Assembly (NCBI GenBank): GCA_028015205.1
Contig: CM051514.1
Coordinates: 37,464,150-37,528,149 of the forward strand
Reading direction: 5' to 3'
Source of the DNA: Mytilisepta virgata
Taxonomy: Eukaryota > Mollusca > Bivalvia > Mytilida > Mytilidae
Length of the DNA stretch: 64,000 nucleotides
Of this stretch, positions 22,420 through 31,186 are shown in pieces (within the stretch, counting starts at the first letter, position 1; each line of letters starts with the position of its first letter). The translations under genes and the position numbers were made by a program. Below the pieces are notes generated by a model, which saw only the letters and a list, made by a program, of their open reading frames with translations, was not told the origin of the DNA and did not search any database.

Positions 22420-22862
22420 AACGGGGCTGGTGGTGGGGGAAAGGGATGATGGTTGACGCAGGCGAGCCTTCACGTCGTGGTAGTCTTTCAGACATCTAGT
22501 GATTAGAGGGAAATCGGCTTCGTCGCATGCCAGGGCTTGGACCCGAGATTTATAGGTCCTCGCCAAGCGCACGGTATCACGGTGCTTCTTCTTCCTGTCG
22601 AAACGTTTCGCGACCAGTGAGAGCACCAACGTTGAGGCGGCGCTAAGCAAGCCAAGGTTCCCAGGGGAGAGAGGCCACGACTCCAATGCCGGAGCAGGCT
22701 GATCCCATGGTGCCACTGGTCAAGACCAAACTGATGATGGAGCACGCGGCTAATGCTATGCCCAACCCCTTATCTGCCCGGGCGTAGTTCCTCGACGTGC
22801 GCTCATACTTTTGGAGCTCGGCTTCGAGGAAATCCGATGCGGTCACTTGGATCGGTCGTCAT
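22420..22862 (-). pseudogene. Polinton hypothetical protein with one membrane segment, frameshifted
   Basis: The start ATG at 22862-22860 lies in AATAAATG, 12 bases after the stop of the PX-like gene. The frame is lost after about six codons. It continues in another frame as DFLEAELQKYERTSRNYARAD, then a hydrophobic segment GLGIALAACSIISLVLTSG, and after a further shift as a basic region (LVAKRFDRKKKHRDTVRLAR) ending near KDYHDVKARL. So it was a small protein with an N-terminal helix, one transmembrane segment and a basic tail. No family recognised. Confidence 0.5.
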
Positions 22863-22874
22863 TTATTCATAGCC

Positions 22875-23454
22875 CTAGAAGAGCATGCCCAGGAGCGGGA
22901 CGTTCTTGAAAGGGCTATTTGGACCCAGGATCAAACCGGAACCTTCGTAGAATTGCTGGCCGTGCTTCAGGTATGATCCATCCCCGTAGGCTTTTGGGAA
23001 AGGAGGCGGACTTGAGGTGGAGGCCATTGCCGCGGGTGGTGACGCAGCATACCTTCCCACCCCGCTTGAGGTACAATCCAGATCCGACGGCTTTGCTGAT
23101 GGCGGCGCTTCCCAGACCATTCAAGGCACCGACGCCCGACGCGGGTAAGACGGTTTTCGCTAGCACCGGTAGGGCACTGGCGGCCAGACCAGCGAGCATG
23201 GGTATGAATCCACCAAGCTTCGTCGCGTTCTGTTTCACCTGCTTGGAGGAGAGCTCCAGAGTCAGGCCACCTTTGCCGCTCTGCAGCAGCTTCTGGATCT
23301 TCTTGGCTTTGCGACGGTTGAGTAGGATCCTATGATCGCCGGAGAGGTTGGCGTGCGTCAATCAGATGCTCACGGGGCATCCGTTGGAGGCGGCGCGCTG
23401 AAGCTTATCTGCTTGACCCTTGGTCAAGGTGAGACCGTATTCGACGTAATCCAT
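22875..23454 (-). pseudogene. PX-like Polinton protein with GLYLK motifs, broken
   Basis: Starts at ATG 23454 in AGATAAATGG, four bases after the stop of the penton-like gene. The N-terminal part (YGLTLTKGQADKLQ) is cut by TGA at 23362-23364, and the frame resumes at once with LSGDHRILLNRRKAKKIQKL. It then holds a Gly/Ala-rich hydrophobic stretch (about 23180-23240) and GSGLYLKRGG. A frameshift near 23000 moves the C-terminus to the frame ending EGSGLILGP and LLGMLF at 22875. Repeated G-x-GLYLK-like motifs after a hydrophobic core are typical of a minor-virion/PX-type protein of Polintons and adintoviruses. Its role in the particle is inferred. Confidence 0.6.
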
Positions 23455-23458
23455 TTAT

Positions 23459-24136
23459 CTACACTTCGCGCAGATGGAATCGGATGGTGAGGTGCTCGCA
23501 TCGGGGATCGACGGGCTGGCCGGCTTGATCGGTGAGGGTGGTTTCCATGCGGATGATGGTCTTCTGCGTCACGGGGAGGTAGACCAGATTCCGGGGCTTC
23601 TGGAGGATCTTCATCCCCGGATCGACTGCCGGGAAGAAGCCATAGATGACGGACTGCTGTACCCCGTTGACGTAGCTCCCACCGATGATATCGCTATGGA
23701 CGAGGATGCTATTGATGCTGATGATATTCACGATATTCTCGCCCTCGGTGTAGCATTTGGTTTCGTGGTCGAAGGAGTAGAGGCGGCGCTGGAAGCCAAG
23801 CACACTGCTGAGGCTATTGGGGACAACGAAGTCCACCTGGTAGTTCTTGGCTAAAATAAGGGTGGCTCTTAGCGTCGCACGATTGGCGTTGATGATGATC
23901 TTGGCCTTGTGCTTGTTGAGTCGCAGCTGACGCTGGATCTCGTCGTTGATCTCATCGATGCCGTAGGAGCCGGTGCTCAGGGTGATGGTGAACCAACGCG
24001 TGCCTTCATCTGGCGAGTAGCGGAGAGTATTATTGCCGGCATGGATATTGGGGATGGAGTAGTAGGTCTCCAGGTTCACCAGGGTAAAACCTGAACCAGA
24101 AATCTCTGATTGGGATGAATCTGGGCTCGGAGTCAA
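23459..24136 (-). CDS. Penton-like minor capsid protein, N-terminus missing
   Basis: An uninterrupted 225-codon frame. Recognisable blocks are NLETYYSIPNI, RYSPDEGTRWF, GSYGIDEINDEIQ, NYQVDFVVPNSLSSVLGF, NSILVHSDIIGGSYVNG, FFPAVDPG and NLVYLPVTQ, ending LTIRFHLREV. This block order matches the single-jelly-roll minor capsid (penton) protein of Polintons and Polinton-like viruses as I know it. The usual extra N-terminal strands are missing, and sequence upstream of about 24090 is in conflicting frames. The stop TAG at 23459-23461 is followed four bases later by the next ATG. Confidence 0.6.
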   Translation of the reverse strand: MTPSPDSSQSEISGSGFTLVNLETYYSIPNIHAGNNTLRYSPDEGTRWFTITLSTGSYGIDEINDEIQRQLRLNKHKAKIIINANRATLRATLILAKNYQVDFVVPNSLSSVLGFQRRLYSFDHETKCYTEGENIVNIISINSILVHSDIIGGSYVNGVQQSVIYGFFPAVDPGMKILQKPRNLVYLPVTQKTIIRMETTLTDQAGQPVDPRCEHLTIRFHLREV

Positions 24137-24814
24137 GGGTGGGCATCATCGGGACTCTGCGTGCCGGCTTCGTGAGAGTGGTCCAGCCAGCACTCGAAGG
24201 AGCAGTAGGATTCATTGGAGTCGGCATATCTCTTCTCGTAATCCCCACTTTGGATCTTGACGTCCGACCAGAGCACGTGGAAGATGGGTCTGCGCACCAA
24301 GACCAAAGGGTGATAGGCGTCAATAGGCCGAGCGATGTCGGCAGCGTACCCGAGGCACTTGAGGAGGCCGGAAGATGGCTTTGATTTTCTCGATAGTTTC
24401 AGGTGCCTCTGGGACATATCGCGATCCGGCCGGTATGGATGGACGCACTGGCGACCTTTGGTGGTCGTCGCACTGCATTGCCGCTTTGGCCGCGATTGTG
24501 CCTTTCGTTCCCCGACATCCACCACATCGACCAGCGAGTGAGGGCACTGACCTTTGATGGAGAGGAGATCGCGGATATCCCTCTTGGAGAATCCTTTCCC
24601 CAGTGCCCGCTGCAGCAGCTGGTAGATGGGCTGGTGGAGCGATTTCCCGAAGACGTATAGGCGATCGTAGTCCAGCCACCCCGACCACAGGAGAAGATTA
24701 TTCAGCAGCGTCGTCTTGCCGGATCAGGCCCCTGATCGATCGCTGCGGGAGGAGGAAGTGGTTGGTCCTGGCGGTGGCGGCAGGCTCGTGAAAAGTGAGG
24801 TCCTGAACGTCCAT
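24133..24814 (-). pseudogene. Packaging ATPase stub fused to foreign fragments
   Basis: The start ATG at 24814-24812 lies in CGATAAATGG. The first frame (DVQDLTFHEPAATARTNHFLL) ends early. A shifted frame carries a damaged Walker A (stop at 24724-24726, then SGKTTLLNNLLLW) and YDRLYVFGKSLHQPIYQLLQ, as in FtsK/HerA-type Polinton ATPases. After about 60 residues the ATPase is lost: the open frame runs into a Cys motif (CSATTTKGRQC) and, one frame over, VPEAPETIEKIKAIF. Both resemble the N-terminal region of the polymerase ORF at 30360-30745. No Walker B follows. The product would be non-functional, and a deletion or recombination junction is likely near 24540. Confidence 0.6.
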
Positions 24815-24828
24815 TTATCGTAAGTTAA
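24815..24828. promoter_or_regulatory. 14-base divergent promoter with TAAAT on both strands
   Basis: The ATPase ATG (minus, 24814) and the PLA2/integrase ATG (plus, 24829) are separated by only 14 bases. Both starts are preceded by TAA in the form TAAATG (CGATAAATGG on minus, GTTAAATGAC on plus). Such a short shared region would have to serve both genes. Confidence 0.5.
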
Positions 24829-26017
24829 ATGACGATCTTCTGCTTGAGGTGCAAACGTCCGACCGAGACGCACGACCGCTTCGAAGTCACGACCAGCAAT
24901 GGCCGGCCGACCAAGCCGCCTATCACCACGACCTCTGCTATGCCAAGCACAAGGATACGGCCTCCCACAATGCCATATGCGACAAGGCCATGCTTGCCTC
25001 ACTCGACGGCATCCCCAACCCCACCACTCGCCAACGTCTGGACCGCAGCATCGTTCGACCCATCATCGGCACCAAGAAGCGATTCGGCCTGGGGGTTAAA
25101 AAAAAGTACGCTGGTCGGACCAGCTCGCCGAAGAGCTCCACAAACCCGTCCGACGTAAGTTCGAGCGTCGGAGGCATCGATAAGACCTGGGCAGCCGACC
25201 TGGTGGATATGAGCGCCTTCTCCCGGGAGAACAAGGGATTCAGATTAATTTTGAGCATCATCGACGTCTTCTCCAAATATGGCTGGCTGGTGCTGCTCAA
25301 GGATAAGAATGGGCTCACGGCCCGGGATGCCTTCCAGGTCTTCAAGGAACGCGTGCCGGAGAAGCTATGGACGGACAAGGGCAAGGAATTCTACAACCGG
25401 GAGGTCAAGCAGCTGCTGCTGAAGCACGGCGTCGATCTCTACTCCACCGAGAATGAGAAGTCGAGCGTCGTCGAGCGCTTGAATCAGACCATGAAGGAGC
25501 GGATGTTCAAATACTTCTCGGCCAATTCGACCCGTTCCTACCTGCCCATCCTGGACGATCTCGTCCGGCAGTACAATACCACCAGGCATAGCTCGACCAA
25601 GATGACTCCGGTCGACGCAAGCCTGAAGAAACACGAGACCAAGGTCTACTGGAATCTCTACGGGGATCTGCCTCCCATGCAAGCGCCACGATTCCGGGCC
25701 GGCGAGAAAGTCCGCATCACCAAGAAGAAAGGCGTCTTCGGGAAGGGATATACGCCTTGCTGGACGGAAGAATTCTTCGATATTTCCCAAGCCCTGAATA
25801 CCCAGCCGCCGACCTATCGCATGAAGGATCTCAAGGGCGAGGAGATCGAGGGATCCTTCTACGAGCCGGAGCTCTAGAGCACCGACCAAGACGTCTTCCG
25901 GTTCGAGAAAATCCTCCGGCGACGACCCGGGATGGGATCAAGGAAATCTACGTCAAGTGGAGGGGCTATCCGGCGACCTTCAACTCGTGGATTAAGGCAT
26001 CTGATATGGAGGGTTGA
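24829..26017 (+). pseudogene. PLA2-like domain plus DDE chromo-integrase, broken
   Basis: Inserts the element into host DNA. The start at 24829 gives a short Zn-ribbon-like CLRCKRPTETHDRF. One frame over, AAYHHDLCYAKHKD (His/Asp at 24927-24932) is a PLA2-like core of the type seen in parvovirus-like and Polinton proteins. The integrase core follows: WAADLVDM (Asp at 25197), LWTDKGKEFYN (Asp at 25374) and SSVVERLNQT (Glu at 25473). A long frame (24849-25877) joins PLA2 and integrase, but the linker near 25105-25175 is out of frame (DQLAEELHKPVRRKF lies one frame over). TAG at 25875-25877 and a frameshift separate the C-terminal chromodomain (VKWRGYPATFNSWI, to 26017). Not functional as it stands. 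Confidence 0.8.
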
Positions 26018-26323
26018 GGTGGGTGGATGATGGTTTTCTCCAGCCCCGCAAGATTTATCCACCTTGGTCTGCATGGTCTTCGTGAACCCGTCGATATCCT
26101 TCTGCAGCTGGTTGAGCGTCGCCCGAATCTGTTCGATCTCAGTCTCCGTCGCGTCGACGTCAGCCATGCCGTCCTTCAGCTGCTTGTTGACCCATCGTCT
26201 CGTGGCAGCATCTGTGCCGGCCTTGGGAGCCCCCAGTGAGGTGATGCGGTTATCGTTCATATCCAGATCCTGGAAGATGCGCCACAGGGATGCCCGCTTC
26301 CTCGAGTGCGATCCAAACATCAT
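25874..26323 (-). CDS. Fibre-like protein with coiled coil (149-codon frame)
   Basis: The ATG at 26323 lies in GGATAAATGATG, inside the protease coding end (74-base overlap). The segment DLDMNDNRITSLGAPKAGTD followed by AATRRWVNKQL resembles the repeat motif of trimeric phage and virus fibre shafts. A heptad-rich helix (ATETEIEQIRATLNQLQKDI) follows. A host-attachment fibre role is plausible for a virus-like element but is inference. The last part of the frame (after about 26030) runs antisense through the integrase chromodomain and is probably not real coding sequence, so the original stop may have been lost. Confidence 0.6.
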   Translation of the reverse strand: MMFGSHSRKRASLWRIFQDLDMNDNRITSLGAPKAGTDAATRRWVNKQLKDGMADVDATETEIEQIRATLNQLQKDIDGFTKTMQTKVDKSCGAGENHHPPTSTLHIRCLNPRVEGRRIAPPLDVDFLDPIPGRRRRIFSNRKTSWSVL

Positions 26324-26735
26324 TTATCCACAGCGAAAGGACTGCCTCCTCCAGTGACCAGCCGTCAAGCTTCAGCACGTAGAGACAGAAATGCCCGCAT
26401 ACCACCGTCCCGCGTCTCTGGATCTCGTCCGTGCTGAACCGGATCTCGGGCCGGAGATATTCTACCATCTCTGAGGGTGGCGACCGCCCATAAGGGTCAA
26501 AATATGCCTTAATCCTCCTACTTTTGTGCCAGCACGTCCAGTGCGTACCGGGGCCATCGCTATCGTCATGATTCAAGATGCCGCATTCGACGGGATGAGG
26601 GGTCGGGGGCATGGCATCTCTCATGAAGATTCCTCTGAATCCGGAAATCCCAAGGGCCTCGGCGGCCTTCTCCAGCTCGATATTCGAAAGGGGCTTGTGG
26701 GGAAGGCTCAGGTCGTGCACGCAAACTTTGCTCAT
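26250..26735 (-). CDS. Adenain-like cysteine protease (161 residues)
   Basis: Virion maturation protease of the adenovirus/Ulp1-like C5 type. The catalytic set is visible: His65 in GTHWTCW, Asp80 in YFDPYG, Gln106 in EIQRRG and Cys113 in VVCGHFCLYV. Spacing and length fit Polinton proteases. The ATG lies in AATAAATGAG, and the TAA of that motif is the stop codon of the polymerase frame, so the two genes abut exactly. The frame is intact, unlike most genes of this element, and its end overlaps the fibre-like gene. Confidence 0.85.
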   Translation of the reverse strand: MSKVCVHDLSLPHKPLSNIELEKAAEALGISGFRGIFMRDAMPPTPHPVECGILNHDDSDGPGTHWTCWHKSRRIKAYFDPYGRSPPSEMVEYLRPEIRFSTDEIQRRGTVVCGHFCLYVLKLDGWSLEEAVLSLWINDVWIALEEAGIPVAHLPGSGYER

Positions 26736-29700
26736 TTATTTGGGGATCCGGTAGAGACTGTGGGCAAGGGTGCGGATCCCATCCGGCAGGATGTGCCGCT
26801 TATCATCGTTGGAGGAGAGGGACTTCTTGCAGAGCTCGAGGGTGAAGACCTGGTGGAACCGGCTCCGGAAGATATTCATCGAGCGGTAGGTCTCATTGCC
26901 CGTATCTAGGCACCGCTTATAGTCCGCGAAGGTCAGCCAAGACTCGACCACGCTCCTCTTCACCCCTTTGCCTTCCTGCAGTCCTTGTGATCCACCTTGA
27001 AGGCATATGCTTTCGGTCGGAGCCCAACGTACTCGGTCATCGGCTGACCGGCGCACTCATCCTTGAATTTGACGATCACCTTATTCACGCCGGCCTGGAT
27101 CCCGGAGGCATGGTCAGCTGGGTAGTTGGAGGTATCGAACCTCTCCTGCACGCTCTGGGCCATATCTTGTAGACTTCCGCCGTCTGGTTCGCAGATCGAG
27201 CTTTCCGTATCCGTGTAGCAGATGCTGACCCGGTCGCCTTAAAGTGGCTTGAGGTAATCGGTCATCAGGGTCTTCGATAGGTCCAGGATGGAGAATCCGA
27301 TGTAGATCGGCTTATCGAAGACCAGCTTGGTGCGGTGCAGGTGGACCGCGGGCAGATTCTCACTGAAAACCGTCCTGCGCTTGAAGTTGGGCTTCGCCAC
27401 CAGCTTCCGGGCAACCTTTTCGCTATTGACCAGCTGCACGTCCACCCGATTGCGGATATTCTCCATGGTCTTCCGGAAGACTGCATTGACCATGAGCTTG
27501 AAGAAGTCCTTCTCGAAGGTGGTGGTGGCCGCAGCCCAGCAAACCGTATTCTTCTCGACGTACCCCCTCAACAATGAGCTCTGGCTGAACCGGATGGCCC
27601 GATGAATCTTCTTCAGCCTCAGGCCCCGCGCGAGATATTTCTTCAGATTCACGTAGTGGACCACGTATTTCTCCTTGTCGTGGAGGTTGGCCACCAGCTT
27701 CCTGACTCCATTGATGACCATGGATTCTGGCGCCAGAGGATAATCATTGTGGTGGTCGTGGAGCTCCCGGGGGTATTCGAGATCCACTTCCAAGATGTAG
27801 CCCTACTCATCCTCCTCGCCGAGTGTGGGGAGATCTGGGACCTTCGAGGGATCGATCCACTTGAAATCTCCGATGGGGAGAGCCCGACTTATCGCCCACC
27901 CGTAGAGATCATTGGCGTCCAGGTAGAGGAGCTAGTTGGTCGGCTTGCTCGGATCGTAGCCTTCCACGTAGGGGTTATTTGCCCGGGCATACCTCTGCGA
28001 AGCCATGGTGAGACCGCCGCGGATGCCTCCCTCGATCATAAGCAGCATATCGGGGTCGGTGATCAGATCCAACTTGATATCGCTGACCTTGAGCGCCGCA
28101 TCGTAGGCCAGCCCAGGTACGGTGTAGTAGTGGGCCGGATCGAGACCGTAGTGCTTCAAGCAGATGCGTCGGAAATTCTCGAAGACGTCGGCGAGCAGGA
28201 CCACGTCGGTCTTCAGGTAGAGGTCGTGGTATTCCCGCATGGTCGAGATCCCAATCACTTTCCATACCTTCTGAAGCCATTCCGCTGGTAGTAACGCATC
28301 GAGCACTCACCCAGGGCATTGGTGCGGGCCAGGTATTCTTGCAAGAGCGTCAGCTGGGCGTCCTTGCCGATCTTCTGCCCCTTGATGTAGCGGTTCCCCA
28401 GATCTCAGTCCGGGTGCGTGACGATATGCTCCAGATTTTGCCGGTCGATGACCTCGCGTAGGGTGATGCTGCGACCATTCTCCGAATCGAATTGACTGAC
28501 CTTGAAGAGTTCGGGGTCCAGCTGCTGGGCTCCAAATTCTCGCCTCATATTGGTGAAGGCATCGGCCGGCGTAGCCTCGACCAGGCTCTGGAGACTGGCA
28601 CTCATGAACTTGAAGCTATCGATGAAGCGCAGGTGCTGGTAGAGTGTCTTCGTCTTCCCCTTCTTATCCTGGTACCCCCGACCGGCATGCTCTTGATGTA
28701 GCGTTCTTCCGTGTCTGGATGCAGTCGATCTTGCCCTCGGTGACGCCCAGTGCCTTGATGAATAGATGGGCATCGTATCGCGCCAGGTTGTGGAAGACCA
28801 CGGGGATGAATTTGGGGACTTTGTAGTGCAGGTTGCAGTCGCTGTGCGCGGCCCCCCTGAATTTGCCCGTGAAGTGGCAGTGATTCCTCTCCCTATCCTC
28901 CCCGAGTGCCTGGTTGCAGATGAAGCACTAGGTAGCTTCCGCGAATGTCTTCTTGTCTTCTTCGGTCATCGTCATGGTCTTCTTGAAGTCGTTCTGCTGG
29001 TAGAGGTCACGGATATCCTTCGTTAGCCGGTCCACGAAGATTTGATTTACATCCTCTCCCTCCTTCTGCATGGTGTAGATCACTGGCTCCTTGGTATATA
29101 CCGTCTCGTCGAAGCACTTGATGTAGTAGCAGAATCTGGACGGTATGTGCTTCTAGAAGGTCTTGGTGTGCGGTTTGGATGCCTCGCCAGCCCAGAGTCC
29201 CATGATCTTCTGCTGGTCGATCCCGTGACGTCTGCCGACATCTTGGGCGAAGGCCTTCACTTTTCCCTCCACCAGCTGCATCAGTCGATCCATGGGGGAT
29301 TCCGCCGGTTCAGGCTCGACCTTCGTCCTGAAGCATTCGAAGTCGGCGTAGACCACGAATGGCACCTTCATCGGCCGGCTGTGGTTTTTAAAGCTGACGT
29401 AGCTTTCTTCACCCGGCATTACGATCTTCACCGCCTTCTTCTGGCCGCAGTACTCCATGTGCTGTCCAGAATATCTTGCCGGGTAAAGTGGTTCAGGCAC
29501 CGGCGGCAGAAGTATGCTTCCCCGTCGTGATCGCTCACCTGCGCCGTCAAGAGCCGTGATAAGCTCTTCACCCAGCAGTAGTGCTGTGTGTCAGCATCGG
29601 TCAGGAGCATGAGATCCAAGCGCTGTGCTCCGGCGTCTTCTCTTTCGGAGATCCTCAGAGGGTAGACCCCTCCGTCCTTCGCCCCATCGAACCCATAGAT

Positions 29701-30927
29701 ATTCACCTTGATGCCCTCCTTTAGCTTCTCGAACCTACCGATCGCCCGGAGCGAGACCGGGAAGTCGATCCCTTCAAACTTGAGATCCTCTGCCCACTTC
29801 GTATACTGGCTCACCCGGTTGGAATTCTTCTGGTCCACCTCCCCGTAATGGAGCGCCGAGAGGATGGCCCAGCGGAAGCACTCCTGGTCCTGATTCTGAA
29901 CGTTCACTATGGCCTTTTTGGCAGCGGGCTTCTTGGGGAGGGGGACGTATGAGCTGCCAGCCAGCGTCTTGAATTCGTTCAGACGGATATCCAGCTTCTA
30001 GATGCGACCGAAGGTCCACCCACTACCCCACTCTGATAGCCTTCCATGCTCTCCTTGATCTTTTCCTCCATCTGCCCTATCATTTGGTCCAGGTCTGCCG
30101 ACTCGGTGATGGTGGTCATGTTCGACGTGAAAAATGGATAGTTATAGATATTTTGACCGGTCGCCGGGTTAATCATCACCATCTCCACCTGGAGGACTAG
30201 AATCACCTTCAACCCCCTCTTCTCAGCTAGACCATCTGAAATCGTACTTCGGATGGCACCCCGACTCACTTGCATGAACATTTCCACGTCATGCGGCTTC
30301 AGGGGCTCGATTGTCAAATACCCCACCCAAGGCCTCGCGCTTATTCCTCACCTCGATCTCGCCAGCGGCTTCTTCAAGACTCTGCTTCACCCGCTCCAGT
30401 AGCTCATCTTTCTTGAGCCTCGAATAGTTTGTGATCCTCCGACGCCGCGCCATAGCCTTCAGCTGCTTCTTGTTGAGAACCTCTCGGCTAGCAAAGAGGT
30501 GACCGGTGGACGATTCGTAGAGCCTCACCAGTGCCTCCTTACTTATCCTGCTGACCTCCACCACCCCCTCCTCCTTAGCGATTGCCCGGAGCTCCTTGAT
30601 GGTTTCAGGCACCTGGAATTTCCCCCCGATCGGTTGGTCGTCGTCTTGTTGTGAGGGCTTCTTGGAATGTCTCCAGCAGAGCCCATCTCTGCCAGGCTTG
30701 TTCTTGCAGGACTGCCCTTTCTTCCTCTTCAGTGGCGCACTGCAGGTTTGCTGGGCTTCTACTGACCAACCCATCTCCCCTTGGTTCTCATCTGAGGATT
30801 GTGCTAAGTGATCCATGCTTTCTCTCCCCCTTCCATCCCTTCCTTCTAAGGTAATACCTTTCCTCTGGGTCATATCCATCCCCAGCAGTCGGACGTGATT
30901 GTCGATCTTCTCTGATTCGAAAGCCAT
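26736..30927 (-). pseudogene. Protein-primed family B DNA polymerase with N-terminal Cys and SAP-like region, broken
   Basis: Replicates the element. The start (30927) lies in the right TIR. The first frame (to 30289) has a TIR leader, a Cys/His motif (about 30744-30667, ending CWRH) and SAP/Rho-N-like helices (VPETIKELRAIAKEEG; NYSRLKKDELLERV). Polymerase parts follow in shifting frames: N-domain (30326-29979), C-x2-C finger (about 29500), Exo I YADFE (29350-29336), CFICNQ with a His/Cys cluster (about 28927-28832), Exo II NLARYD (about 28790-28770), motif A DANDLYGW (27919-27896), motif C YTDTES (27217-27200) and thumb to the TAA at 26738. In-frame stops occur at 29153, 28928, 28405, 27932, 27803 and 27239, with at least four frameshifts (near 30330, 29470, 28300 and 26965). 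Clearly inactive. Confidence 0.9.
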
Positions 30928-31180
30928 GATTTATATAGGGCTATGATTTTTAAATTTTTTTTTTCAATTTTTGCGCCAGCCTTCGACCCCCCTTTCAGTG
31001 AAGATCTAGCCAAGCATTCCCAAGCCCCACGCTGATTGCCATCCCCTCGATCCTCCGATCAGCTTTTTCCGATGAGGACGAGATACGATGCGTTTGCATC
31101 AAAATCGGGGGGCTCGGGGTTTTGACCAGGATTTCTGCTTGAAATTGGCCGTGAGGCAGAATTGCCAATCTCACACTACT
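30883..31180 (-). repeat. Right terminal inverted repeat of the Polinton
   Basis: Mirror copy of the left repeat, ending ACTACT and followed by the CATGTT target duplication. It supplies the promoter, start codon and first 15 codons of the polymerase-side ORF. Confidence 0.95.
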
Positions 31181-31186
31181 CATGTT

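Larger units (their letters stand above)
21261..31180. mobile_element. Polinton/Maverick element, 9,920 bp, internally deleted
   Basis: Self-synthesising virus-like transposon. The ends begin AGTAGT, the terminal inverted repeats are 298 bp, and CATGTT is duplicated at 21255-21260 and 31181-31186, the 6-bp duplication expected of Polinton integrase. Cargo includes pPolB, adenain-like protease, chromo-integrase, an ATPase stub, a penton-like protein, a PX-like protein and a fibre-like protein. Full Polintons are usually 15-20 kb; no major capsid protein is visible here. Several genes hold stops or frameshifts. The interior is clearly GC-rich compared with the AT-rich host flanks. The two terminal repeats differ at roughly ten places, suggesting an old but not ancient insertion. 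Confidence 0.95.

Noticed and set aside
21526..24800. Long open frames antisense to the Polinton genes (for example 21827-22495 minus, 23474-23854 plus, 24320-24688 minus)
   Set aside because: They are GC-driven shadows of real genes, with no motif of their own.
24812..26735. A poxvirus insertion, suggested by TAAATG starts
   Set aside because: The gene set, TIRs and 6-bp target duplication are those of a Polinton; the motif is a similarity in signal only.
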